Assembly (NCBI GenBank): GCA_023846275.1
Contig: CM043875.1
Span: 27,413,470-27,477,469, forward strand
Origin: Vanilla planifolia
Taxonomy: Eukaryota > Streptophyta > Magnoliopsida > Asparagales > Orchidaceae
Length of the DNA stretch: 64,000 nucleotides
Reading direction: 5' to 3'
Made by a program: the position numbers and the translations under genes. This document shows positions 24,901 to 35,000 of this stretch, one piece after another (position 1 is the stretch's first letter; each line of letters starts with the position of its first letter). The notes below the pieces were generated by a model that made no database searches, had not been told where the DNA came from, and saw only the letters and a program-made list of their open reading frames with translations.

Positions 24901-27900
24901 GTGTGATCTTTACATAGAAAATTGTATGGATTAAGCCTTGCATTTTTCTCTTATGGTTGTCCGAGATTTGGTAGGCGATCTAAAATTCTAAAGATAAAGT
25001 AACTCATATCTTTAAACAAGTTAAAGGGCTCTATCCTATTGTCAAACAATTGACTCTGTGAAATAAGTAAACTAATCATTTTCTACAATACAACACACCA
25101 TTAAGTGTCCCCTTGTTTAGGAGATATCCATTGAAACATCTAACTTATTAATCTTATTAATAGCATGAAAACTTGAAGTATTTAAACTAAGAAGCTTTGC
25201 AAGTTTGTCAAAGTGCAATATATTTAACATAATTTTCAAATATATATTTTTTCAGGTGATTCGCATTGTATCCTTTTCTTTTTTCTCACATTGCTTTTTT
25301 CACTTTTACATGACCTCAATAAATTATTAAATTGGTTTACCCAACTTCTTTTTGAAGATGAAATTAGTAAGACATGCTCAATTCTATTGGGTTAATATCT
25401 AGGTAAGAGAGAATATTGTTAATAGAGCACCAATATTAATGTGTTGCATTAGTTTTTTAAATAGCCTGATTGGTCACATTTGAAACATGCACCCATAGGG
25501 ATAGATTTATTATATTGAGAATTGGAAGATGCAATCATGGGTTTGGTTATCGTAGTAGAAGATGAAGAGGGTCTAATAGTAAGTCTTTAGCTATTTGGGT
25601 TAGATGTAGAGATTGTAGTATTTACTTTGAAAGCAAGGAAAATAAATTTCTTGTGTCTCTTGGTTGTCACGACCAATTTAATGACTTCTTCTAAGGTTTG
25701 TGGATCATGGAGTTCTAGCTCTTGGTGCATGTTTGTTCTAAGGTCAAGGATAAATTTTAGCAAGTTGCCATTATGGGTTGGTGCAATAAGAAAGTGTTCA
25801 AGTATTCATTTACACACATGGCTTTTTGTCATTATTAAAGGAGTTGTCTATGCAATCTTTATCTTTGTATAGGGGACAATACTTTGTGCAAAGGAAAACC
25901 TGTATTTTAGGCTAAGTCATTGGTGCTCTACCCATAATATTCTTTCTTGTTGGATATTAGCCCAATAGATTTAGGCATGTCGTTCTAACTTCATGTCAAC
26001 GAAGGTTGTTGTTCAACATTGTTTATATCATATTAGTCAAAGAAGTCATCCATTTGGGTAAACTAGTTTAAAAATTTATTGAGGTCATGGGTACCATCGA
26101 AGGAGGGTGCATCTATTTTGATTTTCTTGTGTATTTTATTATTTAGATCATGGTGTTGATTCCTATGGTTGTAACCACCAAACCTAATATCTCTATTTGG
26201 TGTAGGGTTCTCCCTATTAACTAAGTTATCATGGATTGAGGGGTGGAGGTCCTATGTTTAGTAGGGTTTGGTGGAAGTATTTCTCATATTTGGTTTCTAC
26301 ATCCCACAAGGTTTGTTTTAGGCTTTCTGTTGCACCTTGGGCTTCCTCAACTTGTTTTATTTGTGTATTTTGATGCTATGTAGATAGACTAGATGATGCA
26401 ATGCAAAGAATGAAATTGTTTGAAAAGGAGAGAGACGCATAAAAGCAAGGAAAAAAAATAAGAAAAAAGAATACAATGCAAATCAACTAAAAAAATACTT
26501 TTTAAACTAAAGAAATATATTACATTTTTGAAAAGTTGTAGGGCTTCTTAGTTCACTGTTTTAAAGTTTGTTTTACTGTTAATAGGATTACTATGTCAAA
26601 TGTTTTGATGTATTGCTCCTTGATAAGGGATAATTGAGAGTATGTTGGGCTATAGAAGGTGATTAGTTGATTTTTCTGGTGAAGTCAATGCTTGGTAATA
26701 ACATAGAGCTTTTAATTTGCTTAAAAATATGAATTACTTTATCTTTATAATTTTAGATCACCAATTTGATCTCAAATAATTACAATAGAAGAGTGTAAGG
26801 TTTACCTAATAAAATATTTTATGTGATGGTCACATTAAAGCAAGCCTAGTCTATAGTTCTAAAAGACTTTTAATACCACTCAGAAGATTTTTTTATGTCA
26901 TACTAAGGAAATCTTTTCCCAATCTCTGAATTGTTTTTGGCTCTGATGCTAGAGATGATAGAGCCCAATGGAAAACTTTGATCAAGGGGTTGAGGTCAAG
27001 GAGGCAATAGGGGTTGTAACATAAGGGTGGATGGGAAAAGGATAAGTAGGTTGGCTTTGCATGCATCTATTGTTAGAAGGCTTTCATGCACTTCTTAAGA
27101 ACCACTGCACTAAGTGAGGCCAATTGTGAAAGAGTTTCTAACAAATAAAATTTCCAAAATGCATCTTTTCATATTGTTCATGGTGTTTAATTACCTTTAA
27201 CATTTAAGGCAAAAACAAAATAAAAAAGAAAAGAAAGATTTTTGAATAATATTCTTCATGAATAAAGAGAATTAATAATAGAATTTTAAAGATATTGAAA
27301 AATATCTTTATAAATAAAGATGACATAAAGAGAATTAATGAGAGAATCTTTAAAATTTTTGATTTACATTAAAGTTTATGAATTTGTCTCTCAATTTTTA
27401 ATATTCCTTTTAAGCTTTGGGTTTTTCCTCTAATGCTTTTGGTATCATACAAGAATATTAAAGTGGGTCATCATGACCCATCAGACTGGCTGTTTGTCTG
27501 CTCAAGTTTTTGTTTGCTATACTTTTGTCTATTTTCTTATAATAGACTTGTGCTTGATTAGCTATTTGATAATAAGTAATTCTTTAAATGGTTGCACTGT
27601 ATCGGATTATATGGTAGGAACTTGAACTGAAATTGTAAGTTCATTGAGAGAATCCAAGAAATGTTATATGTTGGTTTATTACTTGGAAACTTCTAGTTAG
27701 ACTGTTTGAATATGAAGACATTGGAGAATTATGTGATCTAACTTGCTAAATTTCATTAGAGTTGGAGCTTGTTTGGTGAGATAAAAGCAACAAAAAAGGG
27801 ATAGGCATATAGATTTATGATATGTAAGTTTTGAATTTAGAAGTCTCATGTGCTAAGAGAATCTTAGGATAAGGGTGGAAGATATCCTCGGATGATTCGG

Positions 27901-29984
27901 GTGGCCCAAAAAAAAGCCTTATTAAGATAAAACTAATAATTGTGACTTCCCTCTAAAAGTTTGACTGTAGCTTATAATATTATTAAATAAAAGGAGTTTC
28001 ATACATCACATCCTACTCTAGGATGGTAAGTAATTGGGTGGTAGAGGTATACTTCTGACCCAAGTATAATTGCTTAACATAGAATGTGTAATGCAATTCG
28101 CTGCATAATTTCTCATTCTGTTGTAATCAGAAATGGGAGTGGAAAAAAGTGAATTGTTAGTCAAACAAGTTATCATACTTAGACATCTTTAGTACAAAAG
28201 AAATGAGTTAAATGGTATAAAATGAGTCACTTTTGAGAAATCTAAACTCCGAGAAATCAGAGATAGTGCCTAGAATGTTCAACACATTACTCGTACATAT
28301 GCGATGGATGCTTGTCCAACACTGTATACCACAGAACACTCATATTCTAAGGCACTGATACCCAAACTTTATCACAGATATATGTCAAACCAATAAAAAC
28401 AATGGAAAAAACAAGGTCATCAGAAAAAGTGCAGTAAAAATGTGTTGCTCTCTAGAAGCAGGATGTCACCATTAAAGTCCTGAGAAGTTTTGGTGAAGGC
28501 TTGAGATGCCATCTTGTGATATATAATTGTATTTCAATACATGTTTATTATTTAAACATTGCAATATTAAGGTTTTATGGCATGTTAGGTTTTTATTACT
28601 TCCAAATGATAGGTACTGTTTTTATCGCAGCCTAAGCATTATTCAATGGCATGCTTCAAATAGTTTTTTCTCAGTAATTTTTTATCTAGTTAAAAATTTA
28701 GGTAAAAGTAATATGTAACGACGTCTTGAATTTTAAAATAGATAAAGTCATCAAATTGTAAAATCATTATCAATTGCTTTCAAAGTAACTTCAATTTCGT
28801 CCATCATAAATGCAATACCAATACAAATTTATTTAGCTGTTCACCATCTTGCGCTTTATATTTTATTTATCATTTTTATTCTTGAATTGTGCTTGTTAGA
28901 GCAATGATCATGTTTCTTTTTTGATTTACTTGTGTAGTTTTATTAATTTATATCTGTATACATTGTTGGTTATAAACTCGTTCTGACAGTTTAAATGTGA
29001 TGTTTTTGGAGCATTAATCTCATTGTTTCATTTTAGTATGCATAATTGTAAGCGTGCATGCGCGATGTTTTCTTTGCTAACAACCATGATATAATTTGCT
29101 CTTGTGGAAATGCACGTGTGGTTTTATAGTTCCATCGAAGTATTCAACTTTCTCATTTTTAACAAATCTTTGTCCAGGTTGGAGTCTTATCTGCATGCAG
29201 CCATACTGGGCTGGTAAATAAAGGCATTGACTTCTTCCATTCAATGCATCAAGATTTTGGTTTAAAACCAAGAGCGGAGCATTACACCTGCCTGATTGAT
29301 CTTCTTGGGCGAGCAGGACGCCTAGCTGAGGCCAAGTCTCTAATGAAAGATCTGCCATTCCAACCAGATGCTACAATGTGGGGTGCTCTTCTTGGTGCAA
29401 GCAGGATCCATCATGATACAGATTTAGGAAAGAAATCAGCCGAAAAGATTTTTGAACTGGAGCCTGATAATGCTGGAATGTATGTCCTACTCTCAAACCT
29501 TTATGCTTCATCAGGTAGCTGGGCTGAGGTTGGTAAGCTCCGGGTGATGATGCGAGATAAAGGTGTAAAAAAGGTTCCAGGCTTCAGTTGGATTGAAGTT
29601 AACAACAAAGTGCACAATTTCTCAGTTGGGGATACAGTGCACCCTGAGAAGGCAAAGATTTATGCTTTCCTCGAGGAGCTGGATTTGAAGATGAAGAAGG
29701 CGGGGTACGTTCCATCAACCAAGTTGGTTCTGCATGATGTAGAGGAGGAAGAGAAGGAGCATATGCTCAAGTATCACAGCGAAAAGCTTGCTGTTGCCTA
29801 CGGCATTTTGAATATGACCCCTACAAGGCCAATTCGGGTGATCAAGAACCTTAGGGTTTGTGAGGACTGCCATAACGCAATCAAATGCATATCGTTGATC
29901 GAAAACAGGCTTATAATTCTGCGGGATTCAAATCGTTTTCACCATTTCAGAGGTGGCTCATGTTCATGCAGAGACTATTGGTGA
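21935..29984 (+). CDS. PLS-class pentatricopeptide repeat protein with E and DYW domains (At4g02750-like), two exons
   Basis: Organelle RNA-binding PPR protein; the DYW domain is the cytidine deaminase of plant C-to-U RNA editing. Exon 1 (21935-23446, 504 codons) has a basic N-terminal region suitable as an organelle transit peptide. It is followed by a run of repeats with the typical 'VSWN.M.SGY..NG...A..LFD.MP.RD' pattern. Exon 2 (29178-29984) opens in frame with [16 protein letters not shown], then the E region ([32 protein letters not shown]), then the DYW domain. That domain has [12 protein letters not shown] (the HxE zinc/catalytic box), CEDCH, and the terminal [15 protein letters not shown]. 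The joined protein is 772 residues, close to its Arabidopsis relative. Donor ATG|GTAATA and acceptor TTTGTCCAG|GTT give a phase-0 junction exactly where the motif continues. Most PPR genes lack introns, so the 5.7 kb gap is unusual. Confidence 0.93.
23849..24056 (+). repeat. Outer direct repeat in the PPR intron, copy 1
   Basis: It shares 'GAAGG', 'TATTTCAATA.ATGTT.ATTT', 'GGCATGTTAG.TTTTTATT' and 'GCATGCTTCAAATAGTTTTTT' in the same order and orientation as 28495-28715. It could be a decayed LTR of an older element, or a local duplication. Confidence 0.6.
24480..24720 (-). repeat. Inner direct repeat in the PPR intron, copy 1 (candidate 3' LTR piece)
   Basis: Blocks such as 'CTTGGAAA', 'TTATGTGA.CTAA', 'AAATTTCATTAG.GTTGGAGC' and 'TTGTTT' recur in order at 27625-27860. 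The two copies flank a minus-strand gag, so this one would be the downstream LTR of that element. Confidence 0.55.
25380..26955 (-). mobile_element. Decayed Ty3/gypsy-like gag region with primer binding site, antisense to the PPR gene
   Basis: On the minus strand, about 26115-25915 translates to [18 protein letters not shown], a stop, then FTQMDDFF. This matches the gypsy gag start 'VDIPTFDG..DP..FLDWL..MD.YFDWYDM'. Further on (about 25500-25455) [14 protein letters not shown], a stop, then C keeps the CX2CX4HX4C zinc-knuckle spacing with His changed to Tyr. Beside it, positions 26951-26939 read as a tRNA-Met primer binding site on the minus strand (11 of 13 to TGGTATCAGAGCC). No protease, RT or integrase was recognised between the zinc knuckle and the candidate 3' LTR. 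Confidence 0.65.
27625..27860 (-). repeat. Inner direct repeat in the PPR intron, copy 2 (candidate 5' LTR piece)
   Basis: Diverged direct copy of 24480-24720. With the minus-strand primer binding site at 26951-26939, a 5' LTR would run from about 26955 upward and include this copy. The part between 26955 and 27625 could not be matched to the other side. Confidence 0.5.
28495..28715 (+). repeat. Outer direct repeat in the PPR intron, copy 2
   Basis: Diverged direct copy of 23849-24056, with the same block order. The two copies enclose the inner repeat pair and the reversed gag remnant. Confidence 0.6.
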
Positions 29985-30252
29985 ATTTGGAAGAAACTTC
30001 AATTATGGAGCTTGAAGTTGATTTAGGACGATGGAAAAGTTTGATGCTTCCATGTTCTATTTACAGTTAAAGATCCGCTGGCCAACCTGAAACATCCAAC
30101 GTCCTTCATGCGCAATCATTCCGAAATTTGCAGGTATTTATTGAGGATCCAATCCTTTCATCAGGATTCTTCATTTTCTTCTCGGCTCAAAATGACAATT
30201 ATACTTTTGAGGAGACTTGATTAAGCTTGCAGAATGTTCTTATCCAGAGAGT
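29985..30252. terminator. Shared 3' flank of the convergent PPR and dirigent genes
   Basis: The PPR stop codon and the dirigent stop codon are 268 bp apart and the two genes converge, so both 3' untranslated regions and polyadenylation sites must lie here or overlap. No canonical AATAAA hexamer stands out. Confidence 0.4.
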
Positions 30253-30792
30253 TCAATGACCATGGAAACTAAGCCTTAACTTGAGATAAAAGGATGCATC
30301 TTTTCTAAATCCAGGGAATGTTTTTGCCAAGACTGCTGTACCTCGGGCAAAAGCAAAAGATCCAGTCCCTCCCACAACCAAGAGCTCCAATCTGCTGCGG
30401 TCCTCGACAAACTTTTCTTCTACACAGAGGCTTCCAGCAAACTCCGGCGTGTCGAAGGTAAGGTAAACCATGTTAAAGGCAGCAAGCAGATTGCGATGCT
30501 CTCCAGTAACAATGAAGCCTTGAGCTTTGCCGAGAACCCTCGAGTTGTTCTGTGGCCCTTCCATGAACTGTTGGTGGAAAATAAGAGCATGGTCGTCACT
30601 TTGTGGGTTGAATTCTCGTGCAGGGGAATTTAGGAAATGAGAAGGATGGAAGTAGATGGAGAGTTCAAGTTGTTTTCCCGAGTCATTCTTGTTTGATACT
30701 TTCTTCTGTGGAAATGGGGAGAGGAAGGCGAGGAGGAGAACAACTATAATTGCTATTGAGACAGATAGAAGGAAGAGGATTCTTCCAAACAT
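30253..30792 (-). CDS. Dirigent family protein, intronless
   Basis: Dirigent proteins are secreted beta-barrel proteins that guide stereoselective coupling of phenoxy radicals in lignan and related wall chemistry. This 179-residue protein starts with a hydrophobic segment (residues 4-26, FGRILFLLSVSIAIIVVLLL), a signal peptide or membrane anchor. The dirigent domain runs from about residue 42. Visible motifs are LGKAQGFIV, FNMVYLTFDTPEFAGSLCVE and the family hallmark ELLVVGGTGSFAFARGTAVL near the C-terminus. Length and lack of introns fit the family. It lies tail-to-tail with the PPR gene and head-to-head with the SDR gene. A 30-base A/T run lies 57 bp upstream of its ATG. Subfamily and substrate cannot be told from sequence alone. 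Confidence 0.88.
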   Translation of the reverse strand: MFGRILFLLSVSIAIIVVLLLAFLSPFPQKKVSNKNDSGKQLELSIYFHPSHFLNSPAREFNPQSDDHALIFHQQFMEGPQNNSRVLGKAQGFIVTGEHRNLLAAFNMVYLTFDTPEFAGSLCVEEKFVEDRSRLELLVVGGTGSFAFARGTAVLAKTFPGFRKDASFYLKLRLSFHGH

Positions 30793-30849
30793 TGTTGCTG
30801 TAGAGTTTCCGCCACACGATTGGATGATAAGTTGGGTTTGATTTAAGAG

Positions 30850-30879
<30 letters not shown>
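30850..30879. repeat. Poly(A) run of 30 bases
   Basis: Uninterrupted homopolymer between the dirigent and SDR genes; it is poly(T) in the dirigent sense, just upstream of its start codon. Such rigid dA:dT tracts tend to exclude nucleosomes. The exact length may be affected by sequencing. Confidence 0.9.
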
Positions 30880-30881
<2 letters not shown>

Positions 30882-31065
30882 CCGTTGTTGCTTTGTTCTA
30901 CCAGCTCCACGAAGGCTTACCAAAACCAGCAATCTGTGAATGGGTATTTGTTGACCAAATCTTTAGTGTCTCGATTAATGCCCATTTCAATTAGCAATTA
31001 GTCTCTGCTATATTTTGATTTTGGAAATTATTTTCGTTATAAAGGTAGATTATTTTGAAAATGTA

Positions 31066-31071
31066 CACGTG
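31066..31071. promoter_or_regulatory. G-box / ABRE core (distal)
   Basis: Perfect palindromic CACGTG inside TACACGTGTG, 133 bp before the SDR start codon. Assignment as an abscisic-acid response element is inferred from the motif and the gene family. Confidence 0.5.
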
Positions 31072-31127
31072 TGCTGTGTCGAATTTGTTCCATGGTCTAC
31101 GATGACCTCTCGATGCCACGTTTCAAA

Positions 31128-31133
31128 CACGTG
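31128..31133. promoter_or_regulatory. G-box / ABRE core (proximal)
   Basis: Perfect CACGTG inside AACACGTGTTC, 57 bp upstream of the other side of the first and 26 bp before the TATA-like motif. Paired ABREs are the usual functional arrangement. Confidence 0.5.
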
Positions 31134-31203
31134 TTCATGCCACTCCCAGCCTCCCTCGTTATAAGCCCCGCGGGGAAGAGCTCGTATACTCACCCTTGTC
31201 GCC

Positions 31204-32098
31204 ATGTCCTCCTTCGACGCCTCGGGCTACAACTTCCCTCCGCAGAAGCAGGACCGGCAGCCCGGTAAGGAGCATGCCATGGACCCCAACCCCACCTTCC
31301 TCTCCCGAGACTACAAACCCGCGGGCAAGCTCCTAGGAAAGACCGCCCTCGTCACCGGTGGCGACTCCGGTATCGGCCGTGCCGTCTGCATCCACTTCGC
31401 CCTCGAGGGCGCCTCCGTCGCCTTCACCTACATGGAGTTGGGGGAGAAGAGGGACGCTGACGACACCCTCCATCTCCTCCGCCAGCTCAAGTCCCCCCTC
31501 GCCAAGGACCCCATCGCCATCCGCCTCGACGCTGGCTACGAGTCCAACTGCCGCAAGGTCTTATATGTGTGTGTGTGTGTGACCGGACAGCCGTCGGGAC
31601 AGTGTTTGGTTTGTTTGTAGTGCGTAGAGGAGGTGGCGGTGCACTTTGGTGGACGGATCGACGTGCTGGTAAACAACGCAGCGGAGCAGCACGTCGCCTA
31701 CGAGTTGACGGCGATCACGGAGGAGCAGCTGGAGCGGACGTTCAGGACGAACATCTTCTCGTACTTCTTCATGACCAAGTTCGCGGTGGAGCGGATGGGG
31801 GACGGCGGGAGCATCATAAACACCGCGTCGGTGAATGCATACGAGGGGGTTGGCACTGCAACTGGTGGATAAGGGGATACGTGTGAACGGCGTTGCGCCG
31901 GGACCGGTGTGGACGCCGCTCATTCCTGCGTCATTTTCTGAGGAGGACGTGGCGGAGTTCGGGAAGCAAGTGCCGATGATGAGGGCTGGGCAGCCCGCGG
32001 AGATCGCGCCCAGCTTCGTGTTCCTGGCTTGCGGGGACTCCTCCTACGTTACCGGACAAGTCATCCACCCCAACGGCGGAACCATCGTCAACGGATGA
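31204..32098 (+). pseudogene. Glucose and ribitol dehydrogenase-like short-chain dehydrogenase, frame broken and YxxxK lost
   Basis: Classical NADP(H)-type SDR of the plant seed-maturation GRDH family. Exon 1 (31204-31557) encodes the family N-terminus (FPPQKQDRQPGKEHAMDP) and the cofactor motif TGGDSGIG (51-58). A 63 bp intron follows (GT at 31558, AG at 31619-31620). Exon 2 has RIDVLVNNAAEQ, FRTNIFSYFF and SIINTASVNAYEG. At about 31849/31850 the reading jumps to another frame, resuming with LALQLVDKGIRVNGVAPGP and ending at HPNGGTIVNG. The segment expected between, about 20 residues with the catalytic Tyr-x-x-x-Lys (DYTATK in relatives), is missing. By comparison with the family about 59 nt are gone. 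The open frame stops at 31870-31872, giving a 201-residue truncated product. Everything else is well preserved, so the lesion is young or an assembly error. Confidence 0.88.
31558..31620 (+). other. 63 bp GT-repeat intron of the SDR gene
   Basis: It starts GTCTTATATG, carries a (TG)n microsatellite at about 31566-31581, and ends TTTGTTTGTAG. Splicing joins NCRK to CVEEV, which is where the family alignment continues. The length is near the lower limit for plant introns. Confidence 0.7.
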
Positions 32099-35000
32099 AA
32101 TAGTCGTGAACTGGTACGATGAGATACGTGCTGAATCGCTCCACTTCAAAACTTGTATCGTTTCTTCAGTTGCCTTGACTCATTTGCTCTTAGTTCTTAG
32201 TCCTTACGTCAAAATATTAATGAAGCCTCGTTTTTTTCTGAGTTCCTTGTCTTTACTACTAAGGTTTGTTTCTCTTATGTTTGTCTAGAAATATGTACAT
32301 CAATAATCAGGCTTTTGGATCAAGAAAACTTCTTGAGGACACCACTTCTTGCAGGATGGCTTGTAGGAATTTGAGAGGAAGCAATTAGGCTAAAAGGAAG
32401 TTCATTAAGTCATATATGGGACTTCACAAGTGATAGTTGTGAGTGTGGGATAGGCTCGAGGAGGAAGTATTTGGCATTTAAGAACTTAGTTGATGCCTTG
32501 GATTTAGGAAGGTCTTAGAGAAATGTTTGTGTTTTAAAAATAGTTTTTGTAGAGTAGTTGATTCACAAGGTTATTTGTGATGATAATGTGCTAAGCTTAG
32601 TCAAATTAAGTGACAAGTTGGACCATTATGTTGAAAAAGGTTATGCAAGGTTGTGCCAACTTTTTAATGTTAAGAGTTATATGAGATATTATTGTTTACT
32701 TTTATGGGAGTTTAACGTTTATTGCATATTGTTCTAAGTTATAAAAGGATCTAAGAGAGGTAAAGGGACGAAAGCAATAAAGCTTGGGCTATTCAAACAT
32801 GGAAGCTAAGACATCTTCTATAGTAAAGTACATAGAGTAGAATAAGAAATTAAAGTTTAAGTGTTTTTTGGGGGTCTTAAAAAATAATTATAAGAAGAAC
32901 TGGTCATCAAGATTGATGTCATTGGTTTAGTTGTCTCAAGTTCTTCTATGAGAATTCTTTTATGTTGGATGTATGAATTAAAATGTCGAACCACACTTTT
33001 AGAACTTTTAATCATTTTCATAGGCTAAAAATCAGAATAATTATCTTTGTTAGTACTCTCAATTTAAAGATATTTTATTAATTCAAGATTTATTTTATAT
33101 TATTTCTTATGATATTTTTTGTTAGAAATATCCTTAGCTTTTAGCAAGATTAATATTTTAGATTTTCATTGGCTAAACACTAATTATTTAGGTTTACATA
33201 TGGCCATTATCTCTATTGTTATTCAATCTTTCTTTATCTTGCACTATAAGTTTTTACAAGTTTGGACAAATTTAGAGTTTTATATTTCTTTTAAAGATTC
33301 TTGTCAAATCTTTATTAGAGCAACTTTGCTCCATAAAGAAAATATTTTGATCTATTAATGGATTATCTTTTGATGTTACAATTCCCTTATATTTTATGGT
33401 GAGATTGGTAGTCTTATCAATAAGTTCATTTTGAAACCCTTGTTTTTGAATATAAAGAGTTTATCACATCTATTTACTCAAAGACTTGTTCAAAAGGAAA
33501 ATCTCATCAAATTAATTCACTCTCCTATATTATCTATTTCAAAACTCTTACACCTTCCTCTTCTACTCCCAATAACAAATTACATTAATCCACAAATCTC
33601 TACTCATACCTTTTGCTCTTAGATGATGTTGTGGCAATTGGCATATGACAAGTTTGTGCTTTCTACACTAATTTTATATAGTCTTCCCATTTTTCATATA
33701 CTTCATTTAATCCACCTCAAAACATCACTTATACCAATTCTTACAATTTGAGGCTAGCACTCCTTTGGTTGCCCATTATGTGACATGCCAAATTTAAAAA
33801 ACAAATAAGATACATAGCTCATTTGTGCTAAAAAAATGACAATTCTTTTTTACACTGCTAGCACTATATTTGTTGAACTTTCCTTAGCTTGGCTCTCTTG
33901 CAATCCTAACTCCTTGTTGCTTATGCTTTAGTTCAAAAAATCAAATGGCCTTATCAGCATCTTGACTCTCAACTTCAATCTTATTAAGATACTTTTACTA
34001 TAATGGTTGGTAATGATTCATCATTCTTTTTACCGTTGGCATTGCCTCCACCAACATAGGGTTACCATTTATAGGCATCTCATGCGCTCTTGACATTAAG
34101 AAAAATCTTTTATCAATTCACTAATTTTGTGCAAAACAAAATAGTAAATTTAGTTGAATATTTGAGGAGTTTATTTTAGTTATAAAAAATGAAGATGGAT
34201 TACGCTTTGAATAAATAAAAAAATTTCCCTATTTGATGACTTAAAGAATATAGTTTTGATTTAATTAAATATTCTAAATCATAATTATTTTAAAATTTAA
34301 CTATTGTCTAAAAATTATGAAGGTATAAAAATTTAGTCTTAGAGGTGTAGCTTATATGAAAATTTGTTCAAAAAATTTTGATAGTTATTAGTACAAAAAA
34401 TGTAAGAAAAGGTTGATTTTAATAAAATGTGCTTTAGATGCACAGGGTTCCAAGTTAATGTTGCTATTTTATCGACTGATGTAAATATCGATTGGTCCAT
34501 CATATTTTTTCTTTATGTTTAATATTTTTATTCATTATCTATAAGAATATTTAATATTTTATAATACTTGAGAATTAATAATATTTAATAAGAATATACT
34601 AAGATATGCAAAGAAGAAGATGAAACTTTTGTCTCAATAGTGTCGATGTCAAACGATCGGGTAGTTCCTCCTCTTCCTTCACTATCAGTTACTTTGCTTT
34701 TCTTGGAAGTAGGTGTTCCCCTCTCTTATTATAAGGGAGATTTTTTTAATATATATATATTGATAGCCCAATTGATTGGTGGAGTAATCAACATAAGTGT
34801 ATTTTTTTTCTTAGAGTATTAAACACAACCTCTTAATTCTTTTTTTAGGTTAAGACTTGATCATATAAGCCCTTCTTAATTTTTATATAAGATCAAATTT
34901 AACATGCAATTTTATATAAGCAAAGCTCTAATCTCTCTGATTTTTATAAGATTAAATTAAAAATAAACTTTTAAATACGCTAAGCTCTAGCTTCTTTTAT

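Larger units (their letters stand above)
23447..29177 (+). other. 5.73 kb intron of the PPR-DYW gene, filled with repeats
   Basis: It starts GTAATATAT and ends TTTGTCCAG. It contains a reversed gypsy gag remnant (about 25400-26955), a flanking pair of diverged direct repeats (about 24480-24720 and 27625-27860), and a second, outer pair (about 23849-24056 and 28495-28715). An unspliced transcript would end after MVIYFLRA at a stop at 23468-23470. That would give a 511-residue protein without the E/DYW domains. Confidence 0.8.
30793..31203. promoter_or_regulatory. 411 bp divergent promoter between the dirigent and SDR genes
   Basis: The two start codons face away from each other across this interval. 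It contains a 30-base poly(A) run (30850-30879), two perfect CACGTG G-box/ABRE cores (31066-31071 and 31128-31133), and a CCACGTTT element near 31116. A TATA-like TTATAAG at 31159-31165 is placed for the SDR gene. G-boxes with ACGT cores bind bZIP factors and often confer abscisic-acid or seed-maturation expression, which suits the SDR family here. Confidence 0.6.

Noticed and set aside
25627..25872. Plus-strand 81-codon frame in the PPR intron
   Set aside because: The opposite strand carries the gypsy gag and zinc-knuckle remnant; the plus frame is its shadow.
29244..29984. Second half of the PPR gene as a separate gene starting at 29244
   Set aside because: The frame is open and homologous upstream to the AG acceptor at 29177, and it completes the preceding PPR motif, so it is exon 2.
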